From: Nanobdellota archaeon
GTDB lineage: Archaea > Nanobdellota > Nanobdellia > Pacearchaeales > JAHJTO01
NCBI GenBank assembly: GCA_018829845.1
Contig: JAHJTO010000007.1
Span: 1-33,117 of the forward strand
Length of the DNA: 33,117 nucleotides
Reading direction: 5' to 3'
Positions within the stretch are counted from its first letter, which is position 1. Each line of letters begins with the position of its first letter. Positions 18,579 through 27,347 of the stretch are shown here, piece after piece. A program made the translations under genes and the position numbers. The notes beneath the pieces are model-generated. The model was not told where the DNA came from, did no database searches, and was given only the letters and a program-made list of their open reading frames with translations.

Positions 18579-18592
18579 TTTATATACTTAAA
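18579..18592 (+). promoter_or_regulatory. TATA box for the gene at 18663
   Basis: AAAGAAGATTTATATACTTAAA, BRE-like purine stretch plus TATA. Confidence 0.6.
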
Positions 18593-18604
18593 ATCATTAC
18601 AAAT

Positions 18605-18630
18605 ATTATTATTCAGTGACAAATAATAAT
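18605..18630 (+). promoter_or_regulatory. Predicted hairpin at or near the 5' end of the 18663 transcript
   Basis: ATTATTATT-CAGTGACA-AATAATAAT, 9-bp stem, starting about 20-25 nt downstream of the TATA box. Confidence 0.4.
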
Positions 18631-18662
18631 TTATGTGCCACTAGAAATAAAGCAAGTAAAAA

Positions 18663-19352
18663 ATGAGAGATTTGATTGAATTTGATTCATATGATCGAAT
18701 AAAAATTCCTGTAGGCCAAGGGGACATAAAAGGAGAGGTCAGAAGTTTTATCAATAATAAAAGGAACAATTCTCAAATAAAAATTTATGTTGGGGGATTA
18801 CAAGATTTGATAAATGAGCAAAAATGGCTTGATTCGGTTATTGCTAATGGAGATATAGGGCCTGCAAGGGCTATTGCAAATTCTATGGAGTATGGACATC
18901 ATCAAAGATTTTTGGAACAAATTGTAGAAAAAAGTGGATTAACATTAAGGGGGGTTGAAAAGACCCTGGAGGTCCAAGAAGGAAATAATATTTACCACAT
19001 CCTTCCAAAAGATAGAGATTCTTTGAATGATTTCAAATGCATCGAGCAAAGAGGACTAGTCATATTCCATTTGTATAACAAATTTCAAGAGTCTGGGAAT
19101 TATGACAAGCAGGAAGCATATAGATGGTTGACAGGAAATTGTGGCAGATTCAGAAAGATGCTAGAAGGTTGTGAACCTAAAGAAGGAGAAGAGTTATTTG
19201 GGTATTCCAATTGCAACATTTTCAAGAATTTATGTAAAAGGACTTTTGAAGAATTCAAGATGAATATCGAATTAATAGACAAAGTAGATACAAGGGGTGC
19301 ATTTGCTGCTTATGCAAATGCGGAAAGAAGATTTGCAGCGGTTGTTGCTTAA
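18663..19352 (+). CDS. Hypothetical protein (229 aa), no recognised domain
   Basis: ORF with promoter; no family recognised by eye. Confidence 0.7.
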   Translation: MRDLIEFDSYDRIKIPVGQGDIKGEVRSFINNKRNNSQIKIYVGGLQDLINEQKWLDSVIANGDIGPARAIANSMEYGHHQRFLEQIVEKSGLTLRGVEKTLEVQEGNNIYHILPKDRDSLNDFKCIEQRGLVIFHLYNKFQESGNYDKQEAYRWLTGNCGRFRKMLEGCEPKEGEELFGYSNCNIFKNLCKRTFEEFKMNIELIDKVDTRGAFAAYANAERRFAAVVA

Positions 19353-19389
19353 GGTAAAAGTTTAAATTTGAATTATTTCTATATGGATT

Positions 19390-20292
19390 ATGCCAATCAA
19401 TGCAGATTTTTTTTATCAAAAAGCTGAAGAGGATTTTCTTAATGCAAAAACCACTGAAGATAAGATAGAGAAACTTCAGAAAATGATTTCTGCATCCCCC
19501 AAGCATAAAGGAAGTGAGAATCTTCGTGCAGAATTGAATAAAAGACTTGTCAAGCTAAAAAGAGAGTCTGAAAAGGAAAAGGCAAAGAAAAAGGGAAAAT
19601 CAGTGGGTGTAAAGAAAGAGGGAGATGCCCAGGTTACATTATTTGGTTTTCCGCAGTCTGGAAAAAGCACCCTTCTTTCAAAATTGACAAATGCAAAACC
19701 ACGAATTTCTGAAATCCCATATACTACAAATCAGCCAGAGATAGGAACGCTTGATCTTGAAGGATTGAAGGTCCAAGTAGTGGATCTTCCTGCAAGAATT
19801 GATGATAAAGAGGTACTTGGTATTGCAAGAGCTTCAGACTTTATAGTGGTTGTAGTGACTTCTCTTGATCAGCTCATCACTCTAAATAATTTTTTCAAAA
19901 AAGAAAATATGATGACTGGGAAAACATTCATATTAAATAAGATAGATTCCATCTCTCAAGAAGAACTCAAGAAATTTGAAAAACTCCCTGTAATAAAGGT
20001 CTCTTCCAAGACCGGACAAGGGTTGGATATTTTGAAACAGAAAATATTTGAAAGCATCCAGCTTATAAGAGTGTATACTAAAGAGCCGGGGAAAAAACCT
20101 TCTGAACGCCCCATGATTGTAAGAAAGGATTCAACTATAAAAAAAATGGCTGAAAAAATAAGAAAAGATTATTCTGAAAGATTTCTTAAGGCGAAGATTT
20201 GGGGAAACTCTGCCAAGTTTAATGGGCAGATTGTGGGAATTTCACATATTCTTAAGGATAAAGACATTGTAGAGCTTTATCTTAAATGGTAG
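19390..20292 (+). CDS. DRG/Obg-like GTPase with C-terminal TGS domain
   Basis: GFPQSGKST P-loop, NKID, C-terminal TGS-like 'RPMIVRKDSTIKKMAEKIRKDYSERFLKAKIWGNSAKFNGQIVGISHILKDKDIVELYLKW'. Confidence 0.85.
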   Translation: MPINADFFYQKAEEDFLNAKTTEDKIEKLQKMISASPKHKGSENLRAELNKRLVKLKRESEKEKAKKKGKSVGVKKEGDAQVTLFGFPQSGKSTLLSKLTNAKPRISEIPYTTNQPEIGTLDLEGLKVQVVDLPARIDDKEVLGIARASDFIVVVVTSLDQLITLNNFFKKENMMTGKTFILNKIDSISQEELKKFEKLPVIKVSSKTGQGLDILKQKIFESIQLIRVYTKEPGKKPSERPMIVRKDSTIKKMAEKIRKDYSERFLKAKIWGNSAKFNGQIVGISHILKDKDIVELYLKW

Positions 20293-20360
20293 TTAGAAAA
20301 GAAGATTATAGCGGCAATTTAGCAAAAAGAATTTAAAGCAAATTTTTCTTTTTAGTTTAT

Positions 20361-20386
20361 GATTAGAAACTTTTTATGTTTCTATC
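20361..20386 (+). promoter_or_regulatory. Leader hairpin upstream of the Zn-ribbon gene
   Basis: GAT(T)AGAAAC-TTTTTAT-GTTTCTATC. Confidence 0.35.
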
Positions 20387-20406
20387 AAAAAGAGGTTTAA
20401 GGTTAA

Positions 20407-20838
20407 ATGACATTTACATCAGGTGGATGCAGAGATTTAAGAAAATATCAGGAGAATGATCAGGTAGTAGATGCTTTCTCAAGGCTTGTATCTGGTGGAA
20501 AAATGGGGTACAGAGCAATTATTGAAAAGAAGGTTGAAGAGAAAAGATGCACTGGATGCCATAATAAACTAGAAGGGATTGAAAAATTCTGTCCAAATTG
20601 TGGAACAAAAACAGAATGGCAGCTAGCTGCAGAAAAACCGATAGTTCTTTTAACATGTGAAGAATTAGAACAGAAATTCAAGAAAGGAGAAGAAACAGAA
20701 TCAGAAATCCTTGCTTATATGAGAGATATGCTTAAGATTCCAGACTTCACAGCATTTGAGTTGATAAATAACTGGAGAAAGGAAATGAATGCTCCAAAAG
20801 AAATTCCAAAAATAGATCTTAATCAATTCAGGGGATAG
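20407..20838 (+). CDS. Zinc-ribbon hypothetical protein
   Basis: 143-aa ORF; CTGCHNKLEGIEKFCPNCGTKTE. Confidence 0.65.
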   Translation: MTFTSGGCRDLRKYQENDQVVDAFSRLVSGGKMGYRAIIEKKVEEKRCTGCHNKLEGIEKFCPNCGTKTEWQLAAEKPIVLLTCEELEQKFKKGEETESEILAYMRDMLKIPDFTAFELINNWRKEMNAPKEIPKIDLNQFRG

Positions 20839-20935
20839 TTCTTCACTTTTTGAGTAGTTAATGGAAAATAGCCATAAAGGGAGAAGGTTTATATTCTTCC
20901 CAGAACAAGTATTATTAACATCTAAAAACTGTTTG

Positions 20936-20944
20936 AAAGGAGGT
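20936..20944 (+). promoter_or_regulatory. Strong Shine-Dalgarno AAAGGAGGT
   Basis: 4 nt before the ATG at 20949; TATA-like TTTATATT at 20888-20895 upstream. Confidence 0.65.
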
Positions 20945-20948
20945 TTAA

Positions 20949-21110
20949 ATGGCAAAGTTAACCGCTTGGCTCGTAACTATAATCGGTTTGCTAATGGTGC
21001 TTGCTCAGTTTAAGTTATTCGCATTAACTGATGCATGGGTAATGTGGATCATCTCATTAGCAGTCTTAGCAGTAGGTATAGGCAAGCTTATGAGAAATTA
21101 TAAAAAGTAA
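20949..21110 (+). CDS. 53-aa membrane miniprotein MAKLTAWLVTIIGLLMVLAQFKLFALTDAWVMWIISLAVLAVGIGKLMRNYKK
   Basis: Manual translation; below the ORF-track cutoff; own TATA, canonical SD and downstream terminator; two hydrophobic segments. Confidence 0.75.
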   Translation: MAKLTAWLVTIIGLLMVLAQFKLFALTDAWVMWIISLAVLAVGIGKLMRNYKK

Positions 21111-21140
21111 TTCCTTAAAAATTAATTTATCTTTTATTTA

Positions 21141-21184
21141 ATGCCCAGAAAAATGGGCATCCTATTTCTTTTTTTATTTTTTTT
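21141..21184 (+). terminator. Stem-loop plus T-rich tract terminator
   Basis: ATGCCC-agaaaaat-GGGCAT followed by a T-rich run; lies between convergent genes. Confidence 0.55.
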
Positions 21185-21207
21185 AGAAGAAAGATACAAA
21201 GTAGAGA

Positions 21208-22182
21208 CTATTTCCAATTCTCTCTTATTGGAACGATAATCTCCTCAAGATATCCTGTGACTGCATTTTTCAGATCTAATGGATGGAGTTTGCTTTCAGA
21301 GTATATTCGTTCGAGTTCTTCGTAGGTAGCTATTGAGATATTTCCACCAAATTTATCTGGGCGTTTTATTTCAAAGGTTTTTATTCTTGGAAAGATTATT
21401 AGCTTGGCAATTTGCAGAACTGGGTTGTCTTGCACAAATTTCTCTGGACAGTATGCTCCGTTTATTGTCTTTTTAATTTCATCATAGGAGTCTGTGACTG
21501 AAATTCCGGATCCAGGGAGAGATTTTGACATTTTCTCTCCCGGCCCTTTAAGAGAAGTTATCAGGGGGGTATGAACTGCAATAAAGTTGTAATCCAAAAC
21601 ATCTTTCATATCTTTTCCAATCATATGCACCTTTCTCTGTTCCAATCCTCCTTCAGCCACATCCACACCTAGATGCTTTATGTCTGCTACCTGCATAAGA
21701 GGATACCATAATTGAGATATTGTCGCATGCTCCACATCTCTAGCGATTTCCTGCATGCTTCTTAATCCGCGATTTATTGTGGAATTCTGAGAAAGACGCA
21801 TAACATCCATTTGATACTCTTCCTTGAATTGAAAATCTGATCCCAGAACAACTTTTGCCCTGAATCCTATGGCTTTGATTGTTTTTCTCCAGTTCTCCAC
21901 CTCTTTTTTTATCACCTCTTCATTTCCCTTTCGATTTAGCATTGCATGCACATCTGCAAGAAGAATCTTTACATCAAAACCGGCCTTTTCAAAATCCATT
22001 AGCTTTGTGATAGTTACAAAATGACCCAGATGCATCGGTCCAGAAGGCTCGTAGCCACAGTAGACTGATGGCTTCTTCTTTGTTTTCAAGACAGTAATCA
22101 GATCTTCTTCTGAGATTATTTCTGCAACATTTCTCTTTATCAGCTCAAGCCTTTCTTCAACAGACATCTCTTTCTTAACCAT
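21208..22182 (-). CDS. tyrS: Tyrosyl-tRNA synthetase
   Basis: 'YCGYEPSGPMHLGHF' (HIGH-like), 'MSKSLPGSGISV' (KMSKS), archaeal-type length 324 aa. Confidence 0.93.
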   Translation of the reverse strand: MVKKEMSVEERLELIKRNVAEIISEEDLITVLKTKKKPSVYCGYEPSGPMHLGHFVTITKLMDFEKAGFDVKILLADVHAMLNRKGNEEVIKKEVENWRKTIKAIGFRAKVVLGSDFQFKEEYQMDVMRLSQNSTINRGLRSMQEIARDVEHATISQLWYPLMQVADIKHLGVDVAEGGLEQRKVHMIGKDMKDVLDYNFIAVHTPLITSLKGPGEKMSKSLPGSGISVTDSYDEIKKTINGAYCPEKFVQDNPVLQIAKLIIFPRIKTFEIKRPDKFGGNISIATYEELERIYSESKLHPLDLKNAVTGYLEEIIVPIRENWK

Positions 22183-22216
22183 AAATATAGAGGATAGAAC
22201 ACCAATTTAAACCTTT

Positions 22217-23326
22217 TTATGGAATTATCTCTGCCCCATTATACTTTTCATAGAAAAAATCTTTCTCTCGAACAATTCCATTTGCAATTAACTCTTTTAT
22301 CTCTGGAAGCTTCTCTCTTATTGTTTCGATAAGATTCCTTACTGTCCCGCATATGAGGTTTTGTCCTTCCTCTGGCCAAAGCCGTGCCTTGTTTGCATAA
22401 AGGCACCTTCCACCACATAAATCAAGAATATCACAGTTTTCGCAGAATCCATCAACATATGTTTGCCTTAGCTCATCCGGATTATTTTTGATTATATCCC
22501 CCAAATAGAAAAATGAAGCATTATACATTATTGGACAAACAGAAATTTTCCCATTTGTAGTAATAGTATAATTAGCATATCCACTCCCACATCTTAGATT
22601 CTCTTTCTTATTATAATATAGAGACTCAAAAATCCCCAGGAAAGGATAAATCTTTAGGACTTTTCCGGCTTTTATGTTTTCGATCCAAAGATCTGCCAGT
22701 TTTTTTATTTCTTGATTATATTGCTCAGAAAACTTCTTGAAATCTCTTTTTTCATAATCACTGCAATAGAACCCTGCATCAATCTGCCAATGCACTGAGT
22801 TGAATCCTATTGATAAAAGATGTTTGATATTCTCCACAAGGTTTACAGAAGTTTCATCAACAACCATTCTTGCAATAAGTTCATTTTTGAATCCATTTTT
22901 TCTTATATGTTGAATATTTGACAGGACCTTATCATACGTTCCCGCGCCCCTATTAGCATCAGTTATTTCTTTTGGTCCATCTATTGAAACAAGTATGACT
23001 TCAAATTTATTTGTATATCTGCTATCTAGCTTGTCCAAAAGCTTTCCATTTGTCTGAATCATAAATCTGGCATCAACATTATCCATAACCCTCTTCATCC
23101 ATTCAATATTTAGAAGAGGCTCACCACCATAGAAAGTCAGAGTATGTCTTTCTTTTGATCTATTCAAAAATTTTTTAAGTTGGTCAACAGAATATGAGGC
23201 TTTTTCTGGAACCATCTCAAACTTGAATCTATCATTAAGATCATTCCCAAAATCGTCCATGCTTTTCTTATAGCAATATCTGCATTCAGAGTTACAGTTA
23301 ATGGTATTTATGAGATGAAAGTACAT
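22217..23326 (-). CDS. Radical SAM/SPASM domain protein, peptide-modifying-type
   Basis: CNSECRYCYKK (CxxxCxxC), 'FYGGEPLL', C-terminal SPASM cysteines 'CENCDILDLCGGRC'. Confidence 0.85.
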   Translation of the reverse strand: MYFHLINTINCNSECRYCYKKSMDDFGNDLNDRFKFEMVPEKASYSVDQLKKFLNRSKERHTLTFYGGEPLLNIEWMKRVMDNVDARFMIQTNGKLLDKLDSRYTNKFEVILVSIDGPKEITDANRGAGTYDKVLSNIQHIRKNGFKNELIARMVVDETSVNLVENIKHLLSIGFNSVHWQIDAGFYCSDYEKRDFKKFSEQYNQEIKKLADLWIENIKAGKVLKIYPFLGIFESLYYNKKENLRCGSGYANYTITTNGKISVCPIMYNASFFYLGDIIKNNPDELRQTYVDGFCENCDILDLCGGRCLYANKARLWPEEGQNLICGTVRNLIETIREKLPEIKELIANGIVREKDFFYEKYNGAEIIP

Positions 23327-23370
23327 AATGAGGCGACATATGGTGGATTTATAAAACTAACCCAAAATTA

Positions 23371-23784
23371 TTAGAAATTTTTTCTCAGAGGCCGGATCTT
23401 CTTTTTATTTTCAACCCATTCACAGAAAGTCATAATTTGATCAACAAATCTTTTTCTTACTGCATCTGAACTTCTTAGAAGAATAATTATTTGATTATTT
23501 GTAAAAACTACATCAATTTCACAGACCTTTCCTTTGAATGTATCAACAAAATTGTTGAGTTTTTTTATTGGGAATTCCTTATTAAATGCGGGATCATAAT
23601 GCCAAGAGTCTATATCGGAAAATCCAAGGGTCTTTAGAACCTCTCTAAATTGTTTGTAGAATGACTGTCTTTTTTCTATCTTAAATATAGATTTATCATT
23701 GACCTTTCTAACAGAGTATAATCGGAGTTTTGAAGATATCTGTTTTTTAGATTTTCTTCCAAACAAAAATGAGACTATTGACAT
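23371..23784 (-). CDS. Hypothetical protein (137 aa)
   Basis: ORF with TATA-like AATATAAAAACG on the minus strand upstream. Confidence 0.6.
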   Translation of the reverse strand: MSIVSFLFGRKSKKQISSKLRLYSVRKVNDKSIFKIEKRQSFYKQFREVLKTLGFSDIDSWHYDPAFNKEFPIKKLNNFVDTFKGKVCEIDVVFTNNQIIILLRSSDAVRKRFVDQIMTFCEWVENKKKIRPLRKNF

Positions 23785-23834
23785 CCTTTTATCTTGATAA
23801 AAGCGTTTTTATATTTGATTATAATTTAAAACAT

Positions 23835-23889
23835 ATGTCTAGAAATCAAAGATTTCGGAACATGCCAAAAACGGGAGTTTTTTAGCATG
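23835..23889. repeat. Twin-hairpin intergenic element, locus B
   Basis: ATGT..GAAATC-AAA-GATTTC..ACAT then CATGC-C-AAAAAC-GGGA-GTTTTT-TA-GCATG; last ATG is the start codon of the OB-fold ORF. Confidence 0.6.
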
Positions 23890-24219
23890 TCGCGTTTACA
23901 ATCCATTGCAATCATAACTGCCATAATAGGGATAATTGCAATAATTTTCCTTTCAAGTAATCTTGAACCAAAAGAAATGATGATTGTGGAGATAGACCGT
24001 GGAATGGTGGGGGAATATGTAAAGGTGATAGGGAATATTTCCAATATTAAACATTCAAAGATCACTTCATTCACAATAAAAGACGATTCTTCAGATATTT
24101 ACGCATTTAGCTATGAAAACCTTGATTTAGATAAAGGGAGATATGAAATCATTGGAAAGGTTAATGAATACTACGGAAGTTTAGAAATTGAGATAAACAA
24201 AATGGAGAACATAATATAA
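23887..24219 (+). CDS. Membrane-anchored OB-fold-like protein
   Basis: N-terminal TM plus 'GEYVKVIGNISNIKHSKITSFTIKDDSSDIYAFSYENLDLDKGRYEIIGKVNEY' OB-fold pattern; TAATG overlap with the next gene. Confidence 0.6.
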   Translation: MSRLQSIAIITAIIGIIAIIFLSSNLEPKEMMIVEIDRGMVGEYVKVIGNISNIKHSKITSFTIKDDSSDIYAFSYENLDLDKGRYEIIGKVNEYYGSLEIEINKMENII

Positions 24220-25247
24220 TGGGGATGTATTTTTCGACCTTCATCTCAGGAATTCAGGAGTTTATTCCAGGAGTTTTAAGAAAGAACATAAGAGATGTTA
24301 AAATAACTCGTCTTCTAGATGGTGCAATTTTATATCAAACCTCTGCAAATATCGAATCTATAAAGAATATCAGATTTTTTAATAATTCATTTGAGGTTAT
24401 CAAAACATTTGAAGATCCAAGGGATATTGATGATATGATTAAAGAGTGTATTGAAGATCGAAGCATTGGGAATGAGATTTCTGCGACCATTGGAAAATCA
24501 AATCAAGGAAAAACGTTTAGAATAATTACTTCCAAAGAAAACCGGCTCATCTCAGCGGACAAAAAATTTATTGATAAATTAGAAAGTAAGATTATGAGGA
24601 ACGGAGTTCAAGTAGATAGAAGCGGCCCGGATATAGAATTTTGGTTTTTGCAGAGAAGAGAAAATATTGGAATTTTTATGATGAGGCTCACAAAACATCG
24701 GGCCTATGAAAAAGTCTTACAAAAAGGGGAGCTAAGGCCGGAAATTTCAAGTATAATGTGCCTTCTTTCTGAACCCGGTAGGGCAGATATCGTGATAGAT
24801 CCCTTCTGTGGCTATGGCTCAATTATAATTGAAAGATCAAAGATACCCCATCATAAAATTATTGGGATAGACAGCGATCGAAAAAAGATATTTGACCTTA
24901 AACGCAAGACCAAGGGGAAAGGCATCGAAATTTATCCATCAAACTCTCTTGATCTTTCAAGAATCAAATCTGATTCGATTGATAAGATTATCACCGATCC
25001 CCCCTGGGGGATATATGAAAAAATAAACTCTAAAGAATTTTATGAAAGGATGCTCAAGGAGTTCCTCCGGGTGCTTAGGCCGGGGGGGATATGTGTAATC
25101 CTTACCTCACAAAAGGAACTCACTCCTGAATTGGCAAAAAAGCTTAAGATTAAAATTGAAGGAAGATTTGATATTCTTGTTTCTGGAAAGAAAGCGGCAT
25201 TATTTAAGATGAGGAAGCCTCAAACAAAAGATTTAAGAGTTAACTGA
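24219..25247 (+). CDS. RNA methyltransferase-like protein (Trm11/Trm14/UPF0020-type Rossmann MTase)
   Basis: 'VIDPFCGYGSIIIE', 'DPPWGIYEK' catalytic motif, N-terminal THUMP-like region. Confidence 0.8.
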   Translation: MGMYFSTFISGIQEFIPGVLRKNIRDVKITRLLDGAILYQTSANIESIKNIRFFNNSFEVIKTFEDPRDIDDMIKECIEDRSIGNEISATIGKSNQGKTFRIITSKENRLISADKKFIDKLESKIMRNGVQVDRSGPDIEFWFLQRRENIGIFMMRLTKHRAYEKVLQKGELRPEISSIMCLLSEPGRADIVIDPFCGYGSIIIERSKIPHHKIIGIDSDRKKIFDLKRKTKGKGIEIYPSNSLDLSRIKSDSIDKIITDPPWGIYEKINSKEFYERMLKEFLRVLRPGGICVILTSQKELTPELAKKLKIKIEGRFDILVSGKKAALFKMRKPQTKDLRVN

Positions 25248-25261
25248 GGATTTCTTAAAAT

Positions 25262-25320
25262 ATGGCAAAAATCACAAATGTTTTTGGCATGCCAGAAATC
25301 TCGAAGGATTTCTGAGCATG
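25262..25320. repeat. Twin-hairpin intergenic element, locus A
   Basis: ATGGCAAAAA-TCACAAATG-TTTTTGGCAT then CATGC-C-AGAAATC-TCGAAG-GATTTCT-GA-GCATG; last ATG is the start codon of the sulfatase ORF. Confidence 0.6.
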
Positions 25321-27078
25321 GCTGAAAATCAATTTTTTACATTACAACACTATCCCTATAAGCTCCTACTTTTTTCAGGGATATTTCTAGTAATATTAAA
25401 ACTGTTTTTTTCTGGAAATTATCTGGCCATAATCCTCAATTCAATGTTGGAGTTTACAATCTTGCTCTTTTTGTATTCCCTCCTTTTTATTGGAGAAAAA
25501 AAGATAATCGAAAGGAAAGAGTCTTTCCGGATAGGGATATATCTCACATTTTATGCACTATTTTTTATGAACCTATTCATCTTTTCAGTGAACTCTTTCT
25601 TCTTTGATGATTCTCTTATCATGAAATATTCTCTTTCTAATTTTAATATGGGGATTGTAGGGTTTTTCTTCAAAAGCATGATACCAATAAAATATCTGCT
25701 TCTAGCCCCATCGATTATTGTATTGCTTCTTGCAGTTTCTTTTATTGATTTGAATAAACTTGCCAAAATAGAACCCCATTTGAAAAAAGTTTTTATTATA
25801 ATTGTTATTCTTTCAATAACTCTCTTTTTATTTAGATTTGATTCTATTTCAAACATTTATGCCAATACTGTCCATGAACGAGTTTTAGAAGATCCAAGAA
25901 TGAAAATCTCATTAGATAAAGCAACCATCTCCCAAACAAAATACTCTTCAGGGGATTTTGATAAACAGATAATGAACTATTCAGAATATTCTCTTCCCAG
26001 GGGACAAAGGGTTTTGATGTTTGTAGTGGAACAGACCTCATATAATACTTTTTTAGAAGAGATGAATGAAATCCCAGTAGAAAGGAATTTTTTTGAAATA
26101 GTAAAGCCAAATACTCATATTTTCACAAATCACTACACTAATAACCAAGATAGCATGACTGCTATTTGGACAATGCTTAATTCTAACTTCATCCCCTTTG
26201 AGTGTTATATGACTGATTGGAATAAATATTATGGTTTTGTTTTAGGAACGAATAACCTTATTGATTTATTCAATAATCAAGGATATGAAACACATACTGT
26301 CGCATCAGTTTACGCCTCTGGATTGATAATGGGGATATATAATTGGACAAATGTAACCTATATTCAACCTGGAACAGATTCTGCCGGTTTTTTCTGCCCA
26401 GAAGATTTTGAGTATGAGAAAGGTTGTGAGGATAACATTATTCTAGAAGATGTAAAAAATGTAATCGATAATTCTAATCCTAATGGGTTATTCATGGTTC
26501 AAGAATTTATATATGGGCATGGAACCTCCTATGAAGAGCAGTTTCATAAAACGCGAACAGAGTATTACAATGAGTATCTGTTAAATCTTTATGATTATAT
26601 GAAACAAAATAATCTTTTGGAGGATACAACAATTGTGATACTGGCAGACCATGGAGAGAAAGGATATATGGATAAATCACTTTGGAATTATCAAACTCCT
26701 TTAATGATTATAAATAGCAATTTAAAATACCAAGAGATTGATGGGCTCTATTCCACAATCGATTTTAAGGATATTCTTTTATCTTATCTTCAAAAAACAG
26801 AATTGAAACAAGAAAGCCATTATGTTTACTTCGTTGGACAAACCCAGGGTTCTGAAATGGGATATATTGAAAATAATGGAGATTATTTTATCGCAAAGAG
26901 TTCCGGAGAGGATTCATTTAAAATTCGAGATGTTAATGGTCTGAATGATTCCGAAATTGAAGAAAAATTGAAGGTATTTGTAAAATATCAAGAGGGAGCA
27001 ATTGTAAAAAGCAGCGTAAAGAATTATTGGTGTCAATTGTGTGATCAGAATGCCAGAAAAGCAGGAATATATAATTAA
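25318..27078 (+). CDS. LtaS/phosphoglycerol transferase-like membrane sulfatase
   Basis: N-terminal multi-TM region; 'RVLMFVVEQTSYNTF', 'TTIVILADHGEKGYMDKSLWNYQTPLMI'. Confidence 0.78.
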   Translation: MAENQFFTLQHYPYKLLLFSGIFLVILKLFFSGNYLAIILNSMLEFTILLFLYSLLFIGEKKIIERKESFRIGIYLTFYALFFMNLFIFSVNSFFFDDSLIMKYSLSNFNMGIVGFFFKSMIPIKYLLLAPSIIVLLLAVSFIDLNKLAKIEPHLKKVFIIIVILSITLFLFRFDSISNIYANTVHERVLEDPRMKISLDKATISQTKYSSGDFDKQIMNYSEYSLPRGQRVLMFVVEQTSYNTFLEEMNEIPVERNFFEIVKPNTHIFTNHYTNNQDSMTAIWTMLNSNFIPFECYMTDWNKYYGFVLGTNNLIDLFNNQGYETHTVASVYASGLIMGIYNWTNVTYIQPGTDSAGFFCPEDFEYEKGCEDNIILEDVKNVIDNSNPNGLFMVQEFIYGHGTSYEEQFHKTRTEYYNEYLLNLYDYMKQNNLLEDTTIVILADHGEKGYMDKSLWNYQTPLMIINSNLKYQEIDGLYSTIDFKDILLSYLQKTELKQESHYVYFVGQTQGSEMGYIENNGDYFIAKSSGEDSFKIRDVNGLNDSEIEEKLKVFVKYQEGAIVKSSVKNYWCQLCDQNARKAGIYN

Positions 27079-27099
27079 GGACTGATAAGCTAGGATAAT

Positions 27100-27180
27100 A
27101 TGCTTTTAGAGATATTCATTGCGATGGCAGGGGGCATCCTATGTGGCGTTTGTACAGGCAAAGAGCCGTTAAGTTTGTGA
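27100..27180 (+). pseudogene. Candidate remnant of a DUF112/TctA-like permease N-terminus: MLLEIFIAMAGGILCGVCTGKEPLSL*
   Basis: Manual translation; resembles the conserved DUF112 start (G.L.G..TG.PGI) and is then truncated. Confidence 0.4.
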
Positions 27181-27347
27181 AAAAATAAGCTGATTCTTAC
27201 ATTTGAGTTATGAATGAGTTACAATCAATATAAAGAAAAGGAAATTAAAATTCTTGGACCTGAAATAAACAAGAATACTAGGCCAAGAAGGAGAAAGGCA
27301 CCCCCATAATCAAGATAACTAACTTCTTTATTTGTTCAACTTCAGAT

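Noticed and set aside
27178-27213. UGA readthrough/selenocysteine across two in-frame TGA codons
   Set aside because: No SECIS-like structure recognised, and gene decay explains it more simply
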